DNA of 64,000 bases from Lacticaseibacillus pabuli (lineage in GTDB: Bacteria > Bacillota > Bacilli > Lactobacillales > Lactobacillaceae), in the NCBI RefSeq assembly GCF_028736235.1, contig NZ_CP117884.1:1240001-1304000 (forward strand). Direction: 5' to 3'. Position 1 is the stretch's first letter. Every line of letters begins with the position of its first letter. Under the pieces are notes generated by a model, which did not search any database, was not told the origin of the DNA, and was given only the letters and a program-made list of their open reading frames with translations. Of this stretch, positions 42,284 to 51,900 are shown piece after piece. The position numbers and the translations under genes are program-made.

Positions 42284-43640
42284 TTTTGTCACCAAATATA
42301 CGCAATTACTCGGAGAAACTGAGGCCAAGGCGTTCTTAGCTAGCTACAATCAGCCGGCTAACAGTGGCTTCCGGCTCAACCCACTTAAACCTGACCCAAA
42401 GAACGTCACGCTGTCACTCGACGAACCCATTAACTACTCACCATATGGCTACGTCGGCAAGGTTGACGGCAACGCCATCGACCACGTGAGCGGCTACGTG
42501 TACAGCCAGGAGCCAAGCGCACAACTCGTCGGCGCCGTCGCGAACGCCCAGCCAGGCCAAACGGTGCTTGACCTCTGCGCGGCACCTGGCGGAAAATCAA
42601 CCTACTTGGCGGGCGCAATGGCCAACCAAGGCGTTCTCGTCAGCAACGAAATCAACCTCGGGCGGGCCCGCGTTCTTGGCAGTAACATCGAACGCTGGGG
42701 TGCACGCAATGTCATCGTCACCAACCACGACCCGGCAAGTCTCGCGAAGGTCTTGCCAGAAGCATTCGATATGATTCTGGTCGACGCGCCTTGCTCAGGG
42801 GAGGGGATGTTCCGCAAAGATCCTGACGCGATGTCCTACTGGTCGCTGGATTACCCCGCGAGTTGTGCGACCCGCCAGCGGGAGATTCTGACCGAAGCGA
42901 TTAAGATGCTGAAGCCAGGTGGCACCCTCGTGTACTCGACTTGCACCTTTGCCCCCGAAGAAGACGAACAGATGATGGCTTGGCTCCTCGACCATAGTGA
43001 CCTCAGCATTTCACCCATCACGCACATGGCGGGCATGTCATCTGCGCGTCCAGAGTGGGCGGATGGCCGTCCGGAACTCGCAGGTGCAGTGCGTTTGTGG
43101 CCGCACAAGCAGTTGGGTGAAGGCCACTTTGTTTGCCGCCTGACCCGGCCAGGCGTGGCTAGCGAACCTGCGCCGCGCAAGAAGAACAAAAAATCTCGGG
43201 GCAAGCAGGCGGCCGGCGATTCCGCGGTGAGTCGTGATGAGCGCACCTTGTGGCAAGACTGGGCACAAGCCAACTTAACGCAAACCCTCACCGGCACGTT
43301 GACCAAGCAGGGGGAGCAGTTATACTTACTACCGAATAATGCTCCCGACATTAGTCAATTACGGGTGGTGCGGCCTGGTTTACATTTGGGAACACTCAAA
43401 AAGAACCGTTTTGAACCAAGCCACAGCCTGGCAACTGCCTTGCTGCCAGAACAGTTTAATCTGACGGTCGCCGTTAATGATGACGAGTACCAGCATTACC
43501 GTCATGGTGAAACGCTGCAACGGCCAGATCTGCACGGTAAATCAAGCGTCCTCCTCACCAATGCGGATAAAGGCTTTGCTATTGGCCGACTCGTGAACGG
43601 CACCATTAAAAATATATATCCCAAAGGACTGCGCGTATAG
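42267..43640 (+). CDS. rsmF: rRNA (cytosine-C5)-methyltransferase, RsmF/YebU type
   Basis: Forms 5-methylcytosine in rRNA with S-adenosylmethionine. The 457-residue protein has LDLCAAPGGKSTYLAG near residues 104-119 (motif I), VDAPCSGEGMFRKD near 172-185 with one catalytic Cys, and YSTCTFAPEEDE near 227-238 with the second. A C-terminal RsmF-type/PUA-like region (about 290-457) follows. A basic linker (PRKKNKKSRGK) joins the two. The GTG at 42267 is chosen for AAGGAGG 7 bases upstream, inside the preceding gene. Confidence 0.88.
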   Translation: MQLPNDFVTKYTQLLGETEAKAFLASYNQPANSGFRLNPLKPDPKNVTLSLDEPINYSPYGYVGKVDGNAIDHVSGYVYSQEPSAQLVGAVANAQPGQTVLDLCAAPGGKSTYLAGAMANQGVLVSNEINLGRARVLGSNIERWGARNVIVTNHDPASLAKVLPEAFDMILVDAPCSGEGMFRKDPDAMSYWSLDYPASCATRQREILTEAIKMLKPGGTLVYSTCTFAPEEDEQMMAWLLDHSDLSISPITHMAGMSSARPEWADGRPELAGAVRLWPHKQLGEGHFVCRLTRPGVASEPAPRKKNKKSRGKQAAGDSAVSRDERTLWQDWAQANLTQTLTGTLTKQGEQLYLLPNNAPDISQLRVVRPGLHLGTLKKNRFEPSHSLATALLPEQFNLTVAVNDDEYQHYRHGETLQRPDLHGKSSVLLTNADKGFAIGRLVNGTIKNIYPKGLRV

Positions 43641-43675
43641 TCCACCCGACATCACTAAAAATCAATAACTCTGTT

Positions 43676-43711
43676 AAACACCTAAATCACACGCCTGGTT
43701 TAGGTGTTTTT
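43676..43711 (+). terminator. rsmF terminator
   Basis: AAACACCTAAA (43676-43686) pairs with TTTAGGTGTTT (43699-43709), then TT. Confidence 0.88.
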
Positions 43712-43757
43712 GCGTGTAATGAACCGTCTGTACGTGGCGTAATTTTTTTCCATCCCC

Positions 43758-43820
43758 TTGACAACGATAATTAGGGCGTTTAAGATTATTTTTGAAATGA
43801 TACTATATTGAATATAGTAT
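43758..43820 (+). promoter_or_regulatory. padR operon promoter and palindromic operator candidate
   Basis: TTGACA (43758-43763), an exact 17-base spacer and TAAGAT (43781-43786). Downstream, at the expected start of transcription, is a perfect inverted repeat: arm ATACTATATT at 43800-43809, one G at 43810, and its complement at 43811-43820. A PadR dimer binding there would block transcription of its own operon. Confidence 0.75.
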
Positions 43821-43856
43821 TACAGGTCATCAAGTATCAACTGGGAGGCGAATGCG

Positions 43857-44177
43857 ATGGCAATTCAAGTTAGTTCAGAACTGTTAGATGGCAGTGTGCT
43901 GGCACTTTTGGCAACACAGGATTATTACGGGTACGCACTGACACAACGGGTCCAGCAAAGCATTTCAGTTTCAGAGTCAACCATGTATCCTGTGCTACGT
44001 CGGTTAAAGAAAAACGGTTGGCTCACGACGTACGATGAACCATATCAAGGACGCAACCGGCGATACTACCAAATCACGGAGGATGGCCGCAAGCAACTGG
44101 CTATTATTCAGTTGGAATGGCAAACGTTTAAGACAGGAATCGATTCGATGCTAGGAGATGAACCAAATCATGACTAA
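43857..44177 (+). CDS. PadR family transcriptional regulator
   Basis: A 106-residue winged-helix regulator of the small PadR type. LLATQDYYGYALTQRV is the first helix pair, SESTMYPVLRRLKKNGWL (about 39-56) is the recognition helix, and the wing is RNRRYYQITEDG. A short C-terminal dimer helix follows. Start with GGGAGG upstream. First gene of a three-gene cassette with DUF1700 and DUF4097 proteins, overlapping the second gene; a perfect palindrome precedes it. Such cassettes commonly respond to envelope stress, and this PadR probably represses itself. Confidence 0.93.
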   Translation: MAIQVSSELLDGSVLALLATQDYYGYALTQRVQQSISVSESTMYPVLRRLKKNGWLTTYDEPYQGRNRRYYQITEDGRKQLAIIQLEWQTFKTGIDSMLGDEPNHD

Positions 44178-44790
44178 TTATTTAACGGAACTACAGGATT
44201 CCCTCAGTCAACTTTCGGAAACAGATCGTAATGAAGCAATGGATTTCTACTCCGAATACTTGCAGGACGGAAAGTTTGATACCTATGCTCAGGCTGTCAG
44301 CAAACTCGGCACGCCAAAACAACTCGCCCGCAAAGTGCTGGCAGACTATTCGATCCGCACGATCGATGAACCCACACACAAGGTGGATCGACAGCAAGAA
44401 TCACGGCACCAGGTACGCACCATTTGGCTCATTACTCTGGGAATTTTGTCAACGCCAGTCTCCGTGCCACTCGCCATTGTGGGCCTCGCCATTTTGTTTG
44501 CTGGTCTCCTTGCACTGACTGCAATCATTCTTGCCATCATTGTTACGTTAGTGGCGGTGTTCATCTCGGGTCTTTTCGTCTTCGGAATCGGGGTCGGTGT
44601 GCTTAGCATGTCCACCAGCACCGGGATGCTTTACATCGGGTGCGGACTGGCTGTAATAGGTGGTTTCATCATGATTGTGCCAGCGGTATTGTGGCTGGTT
44701 AATAAGCTGATTCATGCCACCATGAAATTTAGTGGCTGGCTGTACGGTAAGTTTTCACGTCACAGTCAGACAACAGAAGGGCGGGCTTAG
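44170..44790 (+). CDS. DUF1700 (HAAS) family membrane protein
   Basis: A 206-residue protein with an N-terminal helical HAAS/DUF1700 domain (about 1-65: YLTELQDSLSQL, AMDFYSEYLQDG, KLGTPKQLARKVL) and a hydrophobic part with spans near 85-105, 108-135 and 140-175. The HAAS domain is commonly next to PadR regulators and may sense or transmit envelope signals. ATG at 44170 is chosen, although an in-frame ATG at 44158 exists; the GGAG is 12 bases from the former and touching the latter. It overlaps padR by 8 bases. Confidence 0.87.
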   Translation: MTNYLTELQDSLSQLSETDRNEAMDFYSEYLQDGKFDTYAQAVSKLGTPKQLARKVLADYSIRTIDEPTHKVDRQQESRHQVRTIWLITLGILSTPVSVPLAIVGLAILFAGLLALTAIILAIIVTLVAVFISGLFVFGIGVGVLSMSTSTGMLYIGCGLAVIGGFIMIVPAVLWLVNKLIHATMKFSGWLYGKFSRHSQTTEGRA

Positions 44791-44792
44791 TC

Positions 44793-45728
44793 ATGAAAAG
44801 AACATTTATTATCGGCTTGGTTACCTTGTTCGTCGGATGCGTCTTTGCAAGCGTCGGCTATAGTCAGGGCGGATTAAGGTCTGTTTATTGGGACCACGGT
44901 TTGCATATAGACAAACACATCAACCAAACAGTCAAAATTAAGCAAATAAGCAAAATTGAAATTAATGGCACTTTTCAGGGCCGAGTCGTTATTCACCAAG
45001 GCAACGTTGCCCAAACCAGTGTCAGGACAAGCAGTCGCGACACTGTCGGAATCAGAGAGTTAGGAAAACGATTAATCGTCACTAGTCGGAACAAGCCTGT
45101 GGTTCTGCTTAGCAACTCAGGTGAAAATGACAGCACCGTACTGGAAATTACAGTGCCAAGCAAGACAACAATCAAAGCCTTAAGCATCAACGGCGCGCCA
45201 GACGTCCAGGTGAACCAACTTACACTTCAAAAATTGACCAATCAAGGTGGCGGCGATTTAGCAATAGCCAATACAACCATTAGCAAGCAATTCACCACAT
45301 CGGGCAATGCTCCGGGAGATCTGACACTCAACCATGTGAACATTCCCAGTGGCCTGAATTATACGGGGAACGGTGATTTAACGGTACGGAATAGCCAATT
45401 CATCGGTGCAGCCAGCCGTGTCCTCGTTACAGCTGGTGATTCCACCTTGACGAACAACCACTGGTCCAAACTGACACTATCCAGCACAAGTGGTGACATG
45501 ACACTCACGAATAATGTGGTCAGTGCACAGTTAAAGGCCCGCGCGACCGATGGCGACATCAATGCCACAATTACGCCACAACCAAATAATACAATTGCTA
45601 CGTCGACGCAAGATGGTGATACGAATTTGTACGGCGCCGCGAAGCAAACTAACTATGGTCATTTCAAACAAGGCCAGGCTCGGTACCAGTTCAATACAAC
45701 ATCCGGAGATATTGTAGTCAAAAAATAA
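44793..45728 (+). CDS. DUF4097 domain surface protein
   Basis: A 311-residue exported protein with an N-terminal signal or anchor segment (about 4-25) and a long beta-helix-like DUF4097 region. The repeated short strands (GDLAIANT, GDLTLNHV, GDLTVRNS, GDSTLTNN, GDMTLTNN, GDINATIT, GDTNLYGA, GDIVVKK) mark about eight turns with a G-D pair. Family members such as LiaG-like proteins accompany envelope stress systems. Starts 2 bases after the DUF1700 gene and ends the cassette. Base composition looks slightly more A+T rich than the neighbours. Confidence 0.87.
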   Translation: MKRTFIIGLVTLFVGCVFASVGYSQGGLRSVYWDHGLHIDKHINQTVKIKQISKIEINGTFQGRVVIHQGNVAQTSVRTSSRDTVGIRELGKRLIVTSRNKPVVLLSNSGENDSTVLEITVPSKTTIKALSINGAPDVQVNQLTLQKLTNQGGGDLAIANTTISKQFTTSGNAPGDLTLNHVNIPSGLNYTGNGDLTVRNSQFIGAASRVLVTAGDSTLTNNHWSKLTLSSTSGDMTLTNNVVSAQLKARATDGDINATITPQPNNTIATSTQDGDTNLYGAAKQTNYGHFKQGQARYQFNTTSGDIVVKK

Positions 45729-45756
45729 ACGGTCCAGAAGTAGTCATAATAACGAA

Positions 45757-45795
45757 AAAACGGTCAGTTTTCCGAAATGGAAAACTGACCGTTTT
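45757..45795. terminator. bidirectional terminator between the PadR cassette and fni
   Basis: A 17-bp perfect stem (45757-45773 with 45779-45795) around a 5-base loop, flanked by A and T runs. It serves both convergent operons. Confidence 0.95.
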
Positions 45796-45800
45796 GATTG

Positions 45801-46847
45801 TTAGTTAATAAAATTTAACCCGCGCTGTTGAACGTAATTCGTTAGTTCCGGATTCAACACCACCGGCACATCGCGTAGTTCCTCAATGTTTCGCACACCA
45901 AGCAAGGCGGTGATGCCCCGCAGCTGCTCGATAAAGTCCGCCACGTGCGTGTGCAGGCCATCTGCGCCATCCTTGGTGTACCAGTGCAGGAACAAGCCGG
46001 CAATGCCGACCGCGTCCGCACCGAGGCGCAAGGCCTTCAGCACGTCCAGCGGCGTCCGCACACCACCAGTGGCGATGATGGGCAGGTTCGTGTTACCAAA
46101 TGCTTCCATTAGGCTCTCGACAGTGGTTTGGCCGAAGTTAGTGAGTTCACTGTAATCCCCCTCAGGTCGGCGTACGTTTTCAATTTTCACGAAATTCGTC
46201 CCGCCACGGCCACCAACATCGATGGCGGCGACGCCTAGGTTGGTCAACACGGCGAAGTCATCCGCGCGCATTCCAAACCCGACTTCCTTGGCGATGACGG
46301 GCACCTGACTCGCAGCCACGATTGCCGCAATGTTGGCGTGCCAGTTAAAGTCCCGCTCACCCTCTGGCATCACGAGTTCCTGGGGCGCATTCAGGTGCAC
46401 CTCTAGCGCGTTGGCGTGGAGCGTTTCAACGGCATGTTGCGCAATCGCTGGGGATTTGTCCGCGCCGACATTCGCAAACACGAGGCCCTCCGGATTCGCC
46501 GTCCGGAGGGCACTGAAAGTCGTAGCCTGATCCGGTTCATGCGCCAAAATGGACTCACTGCCGCTCGCAATGGCGAGCCCAAAATCAGCGGCCACTTTGC
46601 CTAATGCCGCGTTAACCTTGCCCGTTGCGGGGGAGCCACCCGTCATCGCGTTGATGAAAAAGGGGAGCTGCATGGGCAAGCCCGCAACCTTCGTGCTCAA
46701 GTCCACCTGGTCGGTCCTCACACCAGGCAGGGCAGAACGAATGAAACGGACTTGGTCAAAGCCAGCACCCGCGTGTTCCTGGAAAAACTTTTCAGCGAGG
46801 AAAAAGTGCTCATCTTTACGGTGCGACTGAACTGATTGTCCCTTCAT
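45801..46847 (-). CDS. fni: type 2 isopentenyl-diphosphate delta-isomerase
   Basis: FMN- and NADPH-dependent enzyme interconverting isopentenyl and dimethylallyl diphosphate at the end of the mevalonate pathway. The 348-residue TIM-barrel protein shows HRKDEHF near residues 9-15, FINAMTGGS near 64-72, the VKEVGFG-like AKEVGFGM, DVGGRGGTNF near 212-221, and ATGGVRTPLD for phosphate binding. Last gene of the minus-strand mvk-mvaD-fni operon, 11 bases after mvaD. Confidence 0.95.
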   Translation of the reverse strand: MKGQSVQSHRKDEHFFLAEKFFQEHAGAGFDQVRFIRSALPGVRTDQVDLSTKVAGLPMQLPFFINAMTGGSPATGKVNAALGKVAADFGLAIASGSESILAHEPDQATTFSALRTANPEGLVFANVGADKSPAIAQHAVETLHANALEVHLNAPQELVMPEGERDFNWHANIAAIVAASQVPVIAKEVGFGMRADDFAVLTNLGVAAIDVGGRGGTNFVKIENVRRPEGDYSELTNFGQTTVESLMEAFGNTNLPIIATGGVRTPLDVLKALRLGADAVGIAGLFLHWYTKDGADGLHTHVADFIEQLRGITALLGVRNIEELRDVPVVLNPELTNYVQQRGLNFIN

Positions 46848-46858
46848 GACACAACCTC

Positions 46859-47824
46859 CTAATCGATAATCCGTGCGGCGGGGCCAGGACCGCTCATCAC
46901 GGCCTTGACGTTGAACTTACCCTGAACCTGTTGCAGTACCCGGTCGGCATCCCGTGCCGTCGTCAAAAGTTTGACGTTCGGCCCAGCATCCGCAGTGGCG
47001 TAAACCTGAAAACCATTTGCCCGTAGTTCCGCGGCATAGTCAAAAAGCGCCAGAGACACGGGTTGCAGGTACGTGAATGGCGGGTTGGCCGCCATGGTGC
47101 TGGCGTGCATCATCATGGCCGAGCGCTCGGTAAGGGCACCTACCGTGGCCATGTCACCATCCGTAAGTGCCTGTTGCATCGCACTCGCTGCCGCCTCATT
47201 CGCCGTCACCCAGGCGGGGAAGTAGGGGGAGGTGGCCACCGTACGTTGCATCCCCACCCGCGAGCCAATCGACTTGGGCATGTCATCCACGACGACGGCA
47301 ATCATCCGCAAATCCAGCTTAAGATTGATTGGCAACGGTTCAGCGAACGATGACCCGTCGTCAGTTCCGCGATGCCAAATGACCATGTTGCCGAAGATAC
47401 TCCGTGACGCCGAGCCAGACCCGCGGCGGGCAAGACGCGACAGTTCGGTTGGCGTCAGCTCGAGTCCGGCTGCGTTACTGGCCGCAAGCGCAAGCGCGGC
47501 GAACGCGGAAGCAGAACTAGCTAGTCCCGCAGCGGTGGGGACGTGGTTGTCAGACTGGACACGCGCGAAGGTCGCGATGCCAGCGCGCTGCCGCACCAAA
47601 TCCAGAAACTGGGTCACCCGAGCGGCGGCTTGCGGCGCTTGCAATTTGCCGTCAAGCGTAAACGTGTCAGCCGTTAGTGCCGCGTCAAAAGTCACGGCGG
47701 TGTCCGTGTAAAAAGCGGCCAAGGTCATCGAAATTGAGCTCGTCGCCGGCAGGATCAACGCTTGGTCAGCCTTGCCCCAATATTTAATTAACGCAATATT
47801 TGTGTGTGCCCGTGCTTTACTCAA
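46859..47824 (-). CDS. mvaD: diphosphomevalonate decarboxylase
   Basis: ATP-dependent decarboxylation of mevalonate diphosphate to isopentenyl diphosphate. The GHMP-kinase-fold protein of 321 residues has ARAHTNIALIKYWGK at the N-terminus, the ATP loop PTAAGLASSASAFAA near residues 96-110, and GSGSASRSIFG near 135-145. TTG at 47824 is chosen because GGAGAGG lies 9 bases upstream and gives the usual MSKARAHTN start; an ATG at 47842 just after the mvk stop has a poorer site. The gene order skips phosphomevalonate kinase, whose product is its substrate. Confidence 0.93.
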   Translation of the reverse strand: MSKARAHTNIALIKYWGKADQALILPATSSISMTLAAFYTDTAVTFDAALTADTFTLDGKLQAPQAAARVTQFLDLVRQRAGIATFARVQSDNHVPTAAGLASSASAFAALALAASNAAGLELTPTELSRLARRGSGSASRSIFGNMVIWHRGTDDGSSFAEPLPINLKLDLRMIAVVVDDMPKSIGSRVGMQRTVATSPYFPAWVTANEAAASAMQQALTDGDMATVGALTERSAMMMHASTMAANPPFTYLQPVSLALFDYAAELRANGFQVYATADAGPNVKLLTTARDADRVLQQVQGKFNVKAVMSGPGPAARIID

Positions 47825-47842
47825 TTTCAATATCCTCTCCAT

Positions 47843-48775
47843 TTAACCTGCAAAGGCGTACTGCCAGGTTTGTGTCGCACCCGCCTGAAGCAAGGCCTTG
47901 TCAATTTGTGAAGCTGCGGCTTTGTCCGGCGCGAGGGCGAGGATACAACCGCCCATGCCAGAACCCGTCAGCTTCGCACCTAACGCCCCAGCGGACGTTG
48001 CCGCCGCCACGAGTTCATCCAGGCGGACGGATGACACGCCGATGGACTGCAGGTGTGCCTGCGCTGCGTTCATATTCTCACCAATCGCCACGATGTCGTC
48101 TTCAGCCAATGCCAGCGCCGTCTTGCGGGTCAGCTGTCCCAAAGCCTCGATGTGTTGCTCCTGGTCGGGATGCTCAGCCAATAACTGTGCGACCGCCGCA
48201 ACGGCCGCGCCGGTTTGTCCTTGGACACCACTATCGGCAATCACAATCACGCCGCGCTTTGGTTGGGCGATGTTGCGCGGCTGCTGCCCGCGAATGAGCC
48301 ATTGCGGCCGGTCCGCACTGCAGGTCGCCGCGTCAATGCCGCTCGGGTTACCATGAATGATGCGCTCGGACACGTTTGCCCATCGCAGAAGGGTGTCATG
48401 ATCCAGCGCCTCATCGAAGGCAGCATACAGACACCGCACCACAGCAATCGCCGTCGCCGCGCTAGACCCCATGCCCCGTTCCGGTGGCAAGTCAGAGATG
48501 ATGTTGAGGTTAAAGCCTTGTTGGCGGGCATCAAAGCGCACGAGCAACTGGCGGATGAGTGTCGCAATCCCGTTGAAGCGTGTTGTGGTCGCCTGGCGAA
48601 TATCGCCGTTAAAGAACGCCGACTTCACTAATTGTTCATCCTGCGTGCGCGGCATGATTGTGACCTGCATGCGAATGGTCTTAATGGGTAGGGCGATGGC
48701 GGGCTGCGAATAAACGACCGCGTGCTCACCGATTAAAATTGCCTTGGCATGACTCGTTCCTGTTGCCTCATGCAT
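47843..48775 (-). CDS. mvk: mevalonate kinase
   Basis: Phosphorylates mevalonate, the entry to the lower mevalonate pathway for undecaprenol and other isoprenoids. The 310-residue GHMP kinase has KAILIGEHAVVYSQPAIA near the N-terminus, the ATP loop PPERGMGSSAATAIA near residues 88-102, and the C-terminal LTGSGMGGCILALA. ATG at 48775 starts the protein in the usual place, with GGGGG 8 bases upstream; a longer frame runs into the rexB leader. The first gene of the operon, divergent from rexB. Confidence 0.94.
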   Translation of the reverse strand: MHEATGTSHAKAILIGEHAVVYSQPAIALPIKTIRMQVTIMPRTQDEQLVKSAFFNGDIRQATTTRFNGIATLIRQLLVRFDARQQGFNLNIISDLPPERGMGSSAATAIAVVRCLYAAFDEALDHDTLLRWANVSERIIHGNPSGIDAATCSADRPQWLIRGQQPRNIAQPKRGVIVIADSGVQGQTGAAVAAVAQLLAEHPDQEQHIEALGQLTRKTALALAEDDIVAIGENMNAAQAHLQSIGVSSVRLDELVAAATSAGALGAKLTGSGMGGCILALAPDKAAASQIDKALLQAGATQTWQYAFAG

Positions 48776-48812
48776 GCATAAAACCCCCGTTTCCATAGAC
48801 CTAATTGCCCCA

Positions 48813-48821
48813 ATTATAGCA
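48813..48821 (-). promoter_or_regulatory. mvk operon promoter (extended -10)
   Basis: On the minus strand TGC-TATAAT, an extended -10, 38 bases before the mvk start. The divergent rexB promoter is probably the extended -10 TGG-TAAAAT at 48878-48886. Confidence 0.6.
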
Positions 48822-48917
48822 AAATTCCCGCCTTTAACGATAGTTTTTGATGCAACGCCAGAATGCGTCGTAGCCAGTGGTAAAATCAAAGCAGATTACA
48901 AATTGGAGGACGGACAA

Positions 48918-51900
48918 ATGGCATTACATTTCATCACTGGGACGGCCACAACCGACCATGATTTGGCACTGGCACAACGGATGAACCAGTTGCTACAGGC
49001 CGATTCACAAGCACAGATTCTGGAGATTGTGCCGAATCATATTAAGTTCGATTCAGAAGTGGACGTCCTCAAGACGCTCCGCGATATGCATCCCCAGGCC
49101 TCAGACCTCTACACGCAAAATCGCGTGCAAATCATGAGTTTCTCGCGTCTGGCCTGGTTCTACCTGAAAAATGAGCCGATTTTCCAAAAGCCACGCCTCA
49201 GCCCAGATGCGATGTCCATGCGCCTCGCTAAAATCATGGCGGGTAGCAGTAGCCAACTGCACCTATTCGCTAGCCAGGTGGGCAACCCGGGATTTGCCGC
49301 TCGCTTACAGCAACAAATCAGTGAGCTCCAGATGGGGCGGGTCACCGCAACAGACCTGGACGCCGCGATTGGTCAGCTCACCAGCAGCAGCAACGCCTCC
49401 CGTTACGTACCCAAGCTGCGTGATTTAGCCATTATCATGAAGCAGTTTGACCAAGAAACCCAGGCCACCGTAACGCAGCCCGAGTTACTCGCTGCGCTTG
49501 CCGACAAACTCGATGCCATGGATCTGTCGCACCTGCACGTCTTTATCGCGCACTTTAACGCGTTAGCGGCGCAGGAGCTCAACATTGTCGGCTTACTGAT
49601 GCAAAAGGCGGCCTCCGTCACGGTGGCACTGGTGACGGATACCCTCGCGCAAAGCGACACGAAGTCTGCTGGGCAGCTCGGGCAGATTCCTGACCTGTAC
49701 CAGCCTGCCAAGCAGATGGCCGCCAAACTAGTCAACCTCGCCCAAGAAAATCACGTTACCCGCGATGCGGCGCAACCTGCACCTGAGCGCCAGATGAGCA
49801 TCACGATGCACAATGTCGAGCGCTACTTCCAGCTCAGCACCAAACATGATAACGCTGAAAGCCAGCCAAACAGCTATCGGCTAGATCAGAGCGCAACGAA
49901 GCCCGCAATGACGCAGCTCACTTTAGCAGAAGCCAACACGCCCTACACGGAATTGCGCCACGTTGCTCGCGAAATCCTGAAGGGGATTCACGACGGCAAC
50001 CGTTATAGCGATTACCTCGTGCTCGCTCGGCGTCTGAAACCGTACGAGACCATTGTGGACGCGGTATTCAAGGAATTTGGCTTACCGTACTTTATTGACC
50101 ACGAACGCCAGATGACCCAGCACCCCCTGATTGTCTTCATCGACAGCCTATTTGGGATTGCTGCGCAAAACTATGATTACCAAAACATCTTCAGTCTGCT
50201 CCGGACGGAATTATTGGTGCCAGAGGGGATGTCCGCCAGCGAATTTCGGCGTGCCGTCGATGTGACCGAAAATTACGTTCTGGCATCTGGCGTGCGCGGT
50301 AGCATGTGGACTAAAGATGAACCGTGGGCCTTTTATACCCTACAATCCGACGATGATTTGCGTGAGCAAGCGGATGCGGACGACGAGAAGACCACCCAAA
50401 TCAACCTCATCAAAGACATCGTGGCGCATACCGTCGCACCTGTCATCAATCAGTTGCAGGCCAAAGAACAAACCGGCCAACAGCTCGCCACAACGCTGTA
50501 CAGTTTCATTACCACCGCCAGGGTGCGTGATCATTTGCAAGCCTGGCGTGATGACGCCGAAAACGCGGGTGATCTGGCCGAATCCCAGGCGAGCGAGCAG
50601 GCCTGGCAACAATTCTGTGACCTGCTTGACGATTTTGTCACCGCTTGGGGCGAGGAAACCATTACCAGTGACCAATTCTTAACGATGCTTGACGCCGGTT
50701 TCGCCTCCGCCAATTACACGCAGATTCCGGCCACACTGGACCAAGTCCAAGTCTCCGAAACTGGGCTGGCGCGGCGCGGGTCGGTGAAGCACGTTTTCCT
50801 GATCGGTGCGACGGCGCAGGCTTTACCCGAGGCACCAAGCGATAACGAGCTCCTGAATCAAAACGACCGGTCTGCGCTCGAAAAAGTTCTGCCAGAAGGG
50901 TGTTTCCTGCCCAGCACTGGGACCGATTCCGCGCTTGGCGAACCCTTCCTGAATTACCTCGCGCTGATGACCGCTTCAGACCAACTCACTGTCAGTTACC
51001 CGCAGCGCACGGGGGACGGCGACGGCAACGCATCACCGTACTTCACCGGGCTCCTAGCGGTCAGTCGGCTATCAAAGGACGCAACCCACGCTGACCGTCT
51101 CGCTGTCTGGAATGACGCCGACAGTACGTTAAATGCCGATTCGGAAGAACCAACCGCCTTAATGCCAGTGAGTGAGTGGGCGGGGTCGCCGCGTAGCACG
51201 TTGAGCGATCTCATTGCCATTCGCAGTAAACTCCGCGATTTAAAACAGAAACCAGAGGAAGATCTCAACAATGTCGCGGATACATTGCATCATACCAACC
51301 TTGACGCGCTCACCACTAAGCTACTCAGCAGTCTGACCTATGACAATGGGAGCGGCTTCCTGCACAAGGAGATTACACATGAGTTGTACGGCGACCATCT
51401 GTCCGTCACGGTGTCACGCCTTGCCACTTTCTACAAAAACCCCTTCGAGTATTTCCTGCGCTTTGGCCTGCAGCTCCAGCCGCGGCGTGAGTTTACCCTG
51501 ACGCCAGCTGATGCTGGGATTCTCTTCCATGCCGTCATGGAACAACTCCTGAAGGGGGAGTATGACCCCGAAAAGCAGGAGACGATTAAGCAGCTGGGTG
51601 ACCTGAGTGACGCCGAACTGAACGACCTGATTAACCGACTCGTGGGCCAAGAACTCAAGGACCCTAACTTTGCCATTCTGACGAGTTCGGCGCGCATGCA
51701 GTACATCACCCAGCTCCTCCTCAAAACCATCCGGCGCACGGGTTGGGCCGTTCGCAACGAACAACGCGACAGCCAGTTCCGTGGCCGCGCTAGTGAAGTT
51801 TCGTTTGGGATGGGGAACGACAGTCCGCTGGCGGCTATTAAGCTACCAACAGGGAACGGCCGTTATGTGTCGGTCCGCGGCCGAATTGACCGTGTCGACG

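Noticed and set aside
44793..45728. Horizontal acquisition of the DUF4097 gene because of its more A+T rich sequence
   Set aside because: Surface proteins rich in Asn, Thr and Lys bias composition themselves, and the gene is tightly packed in its operon with no mobile element nearby.
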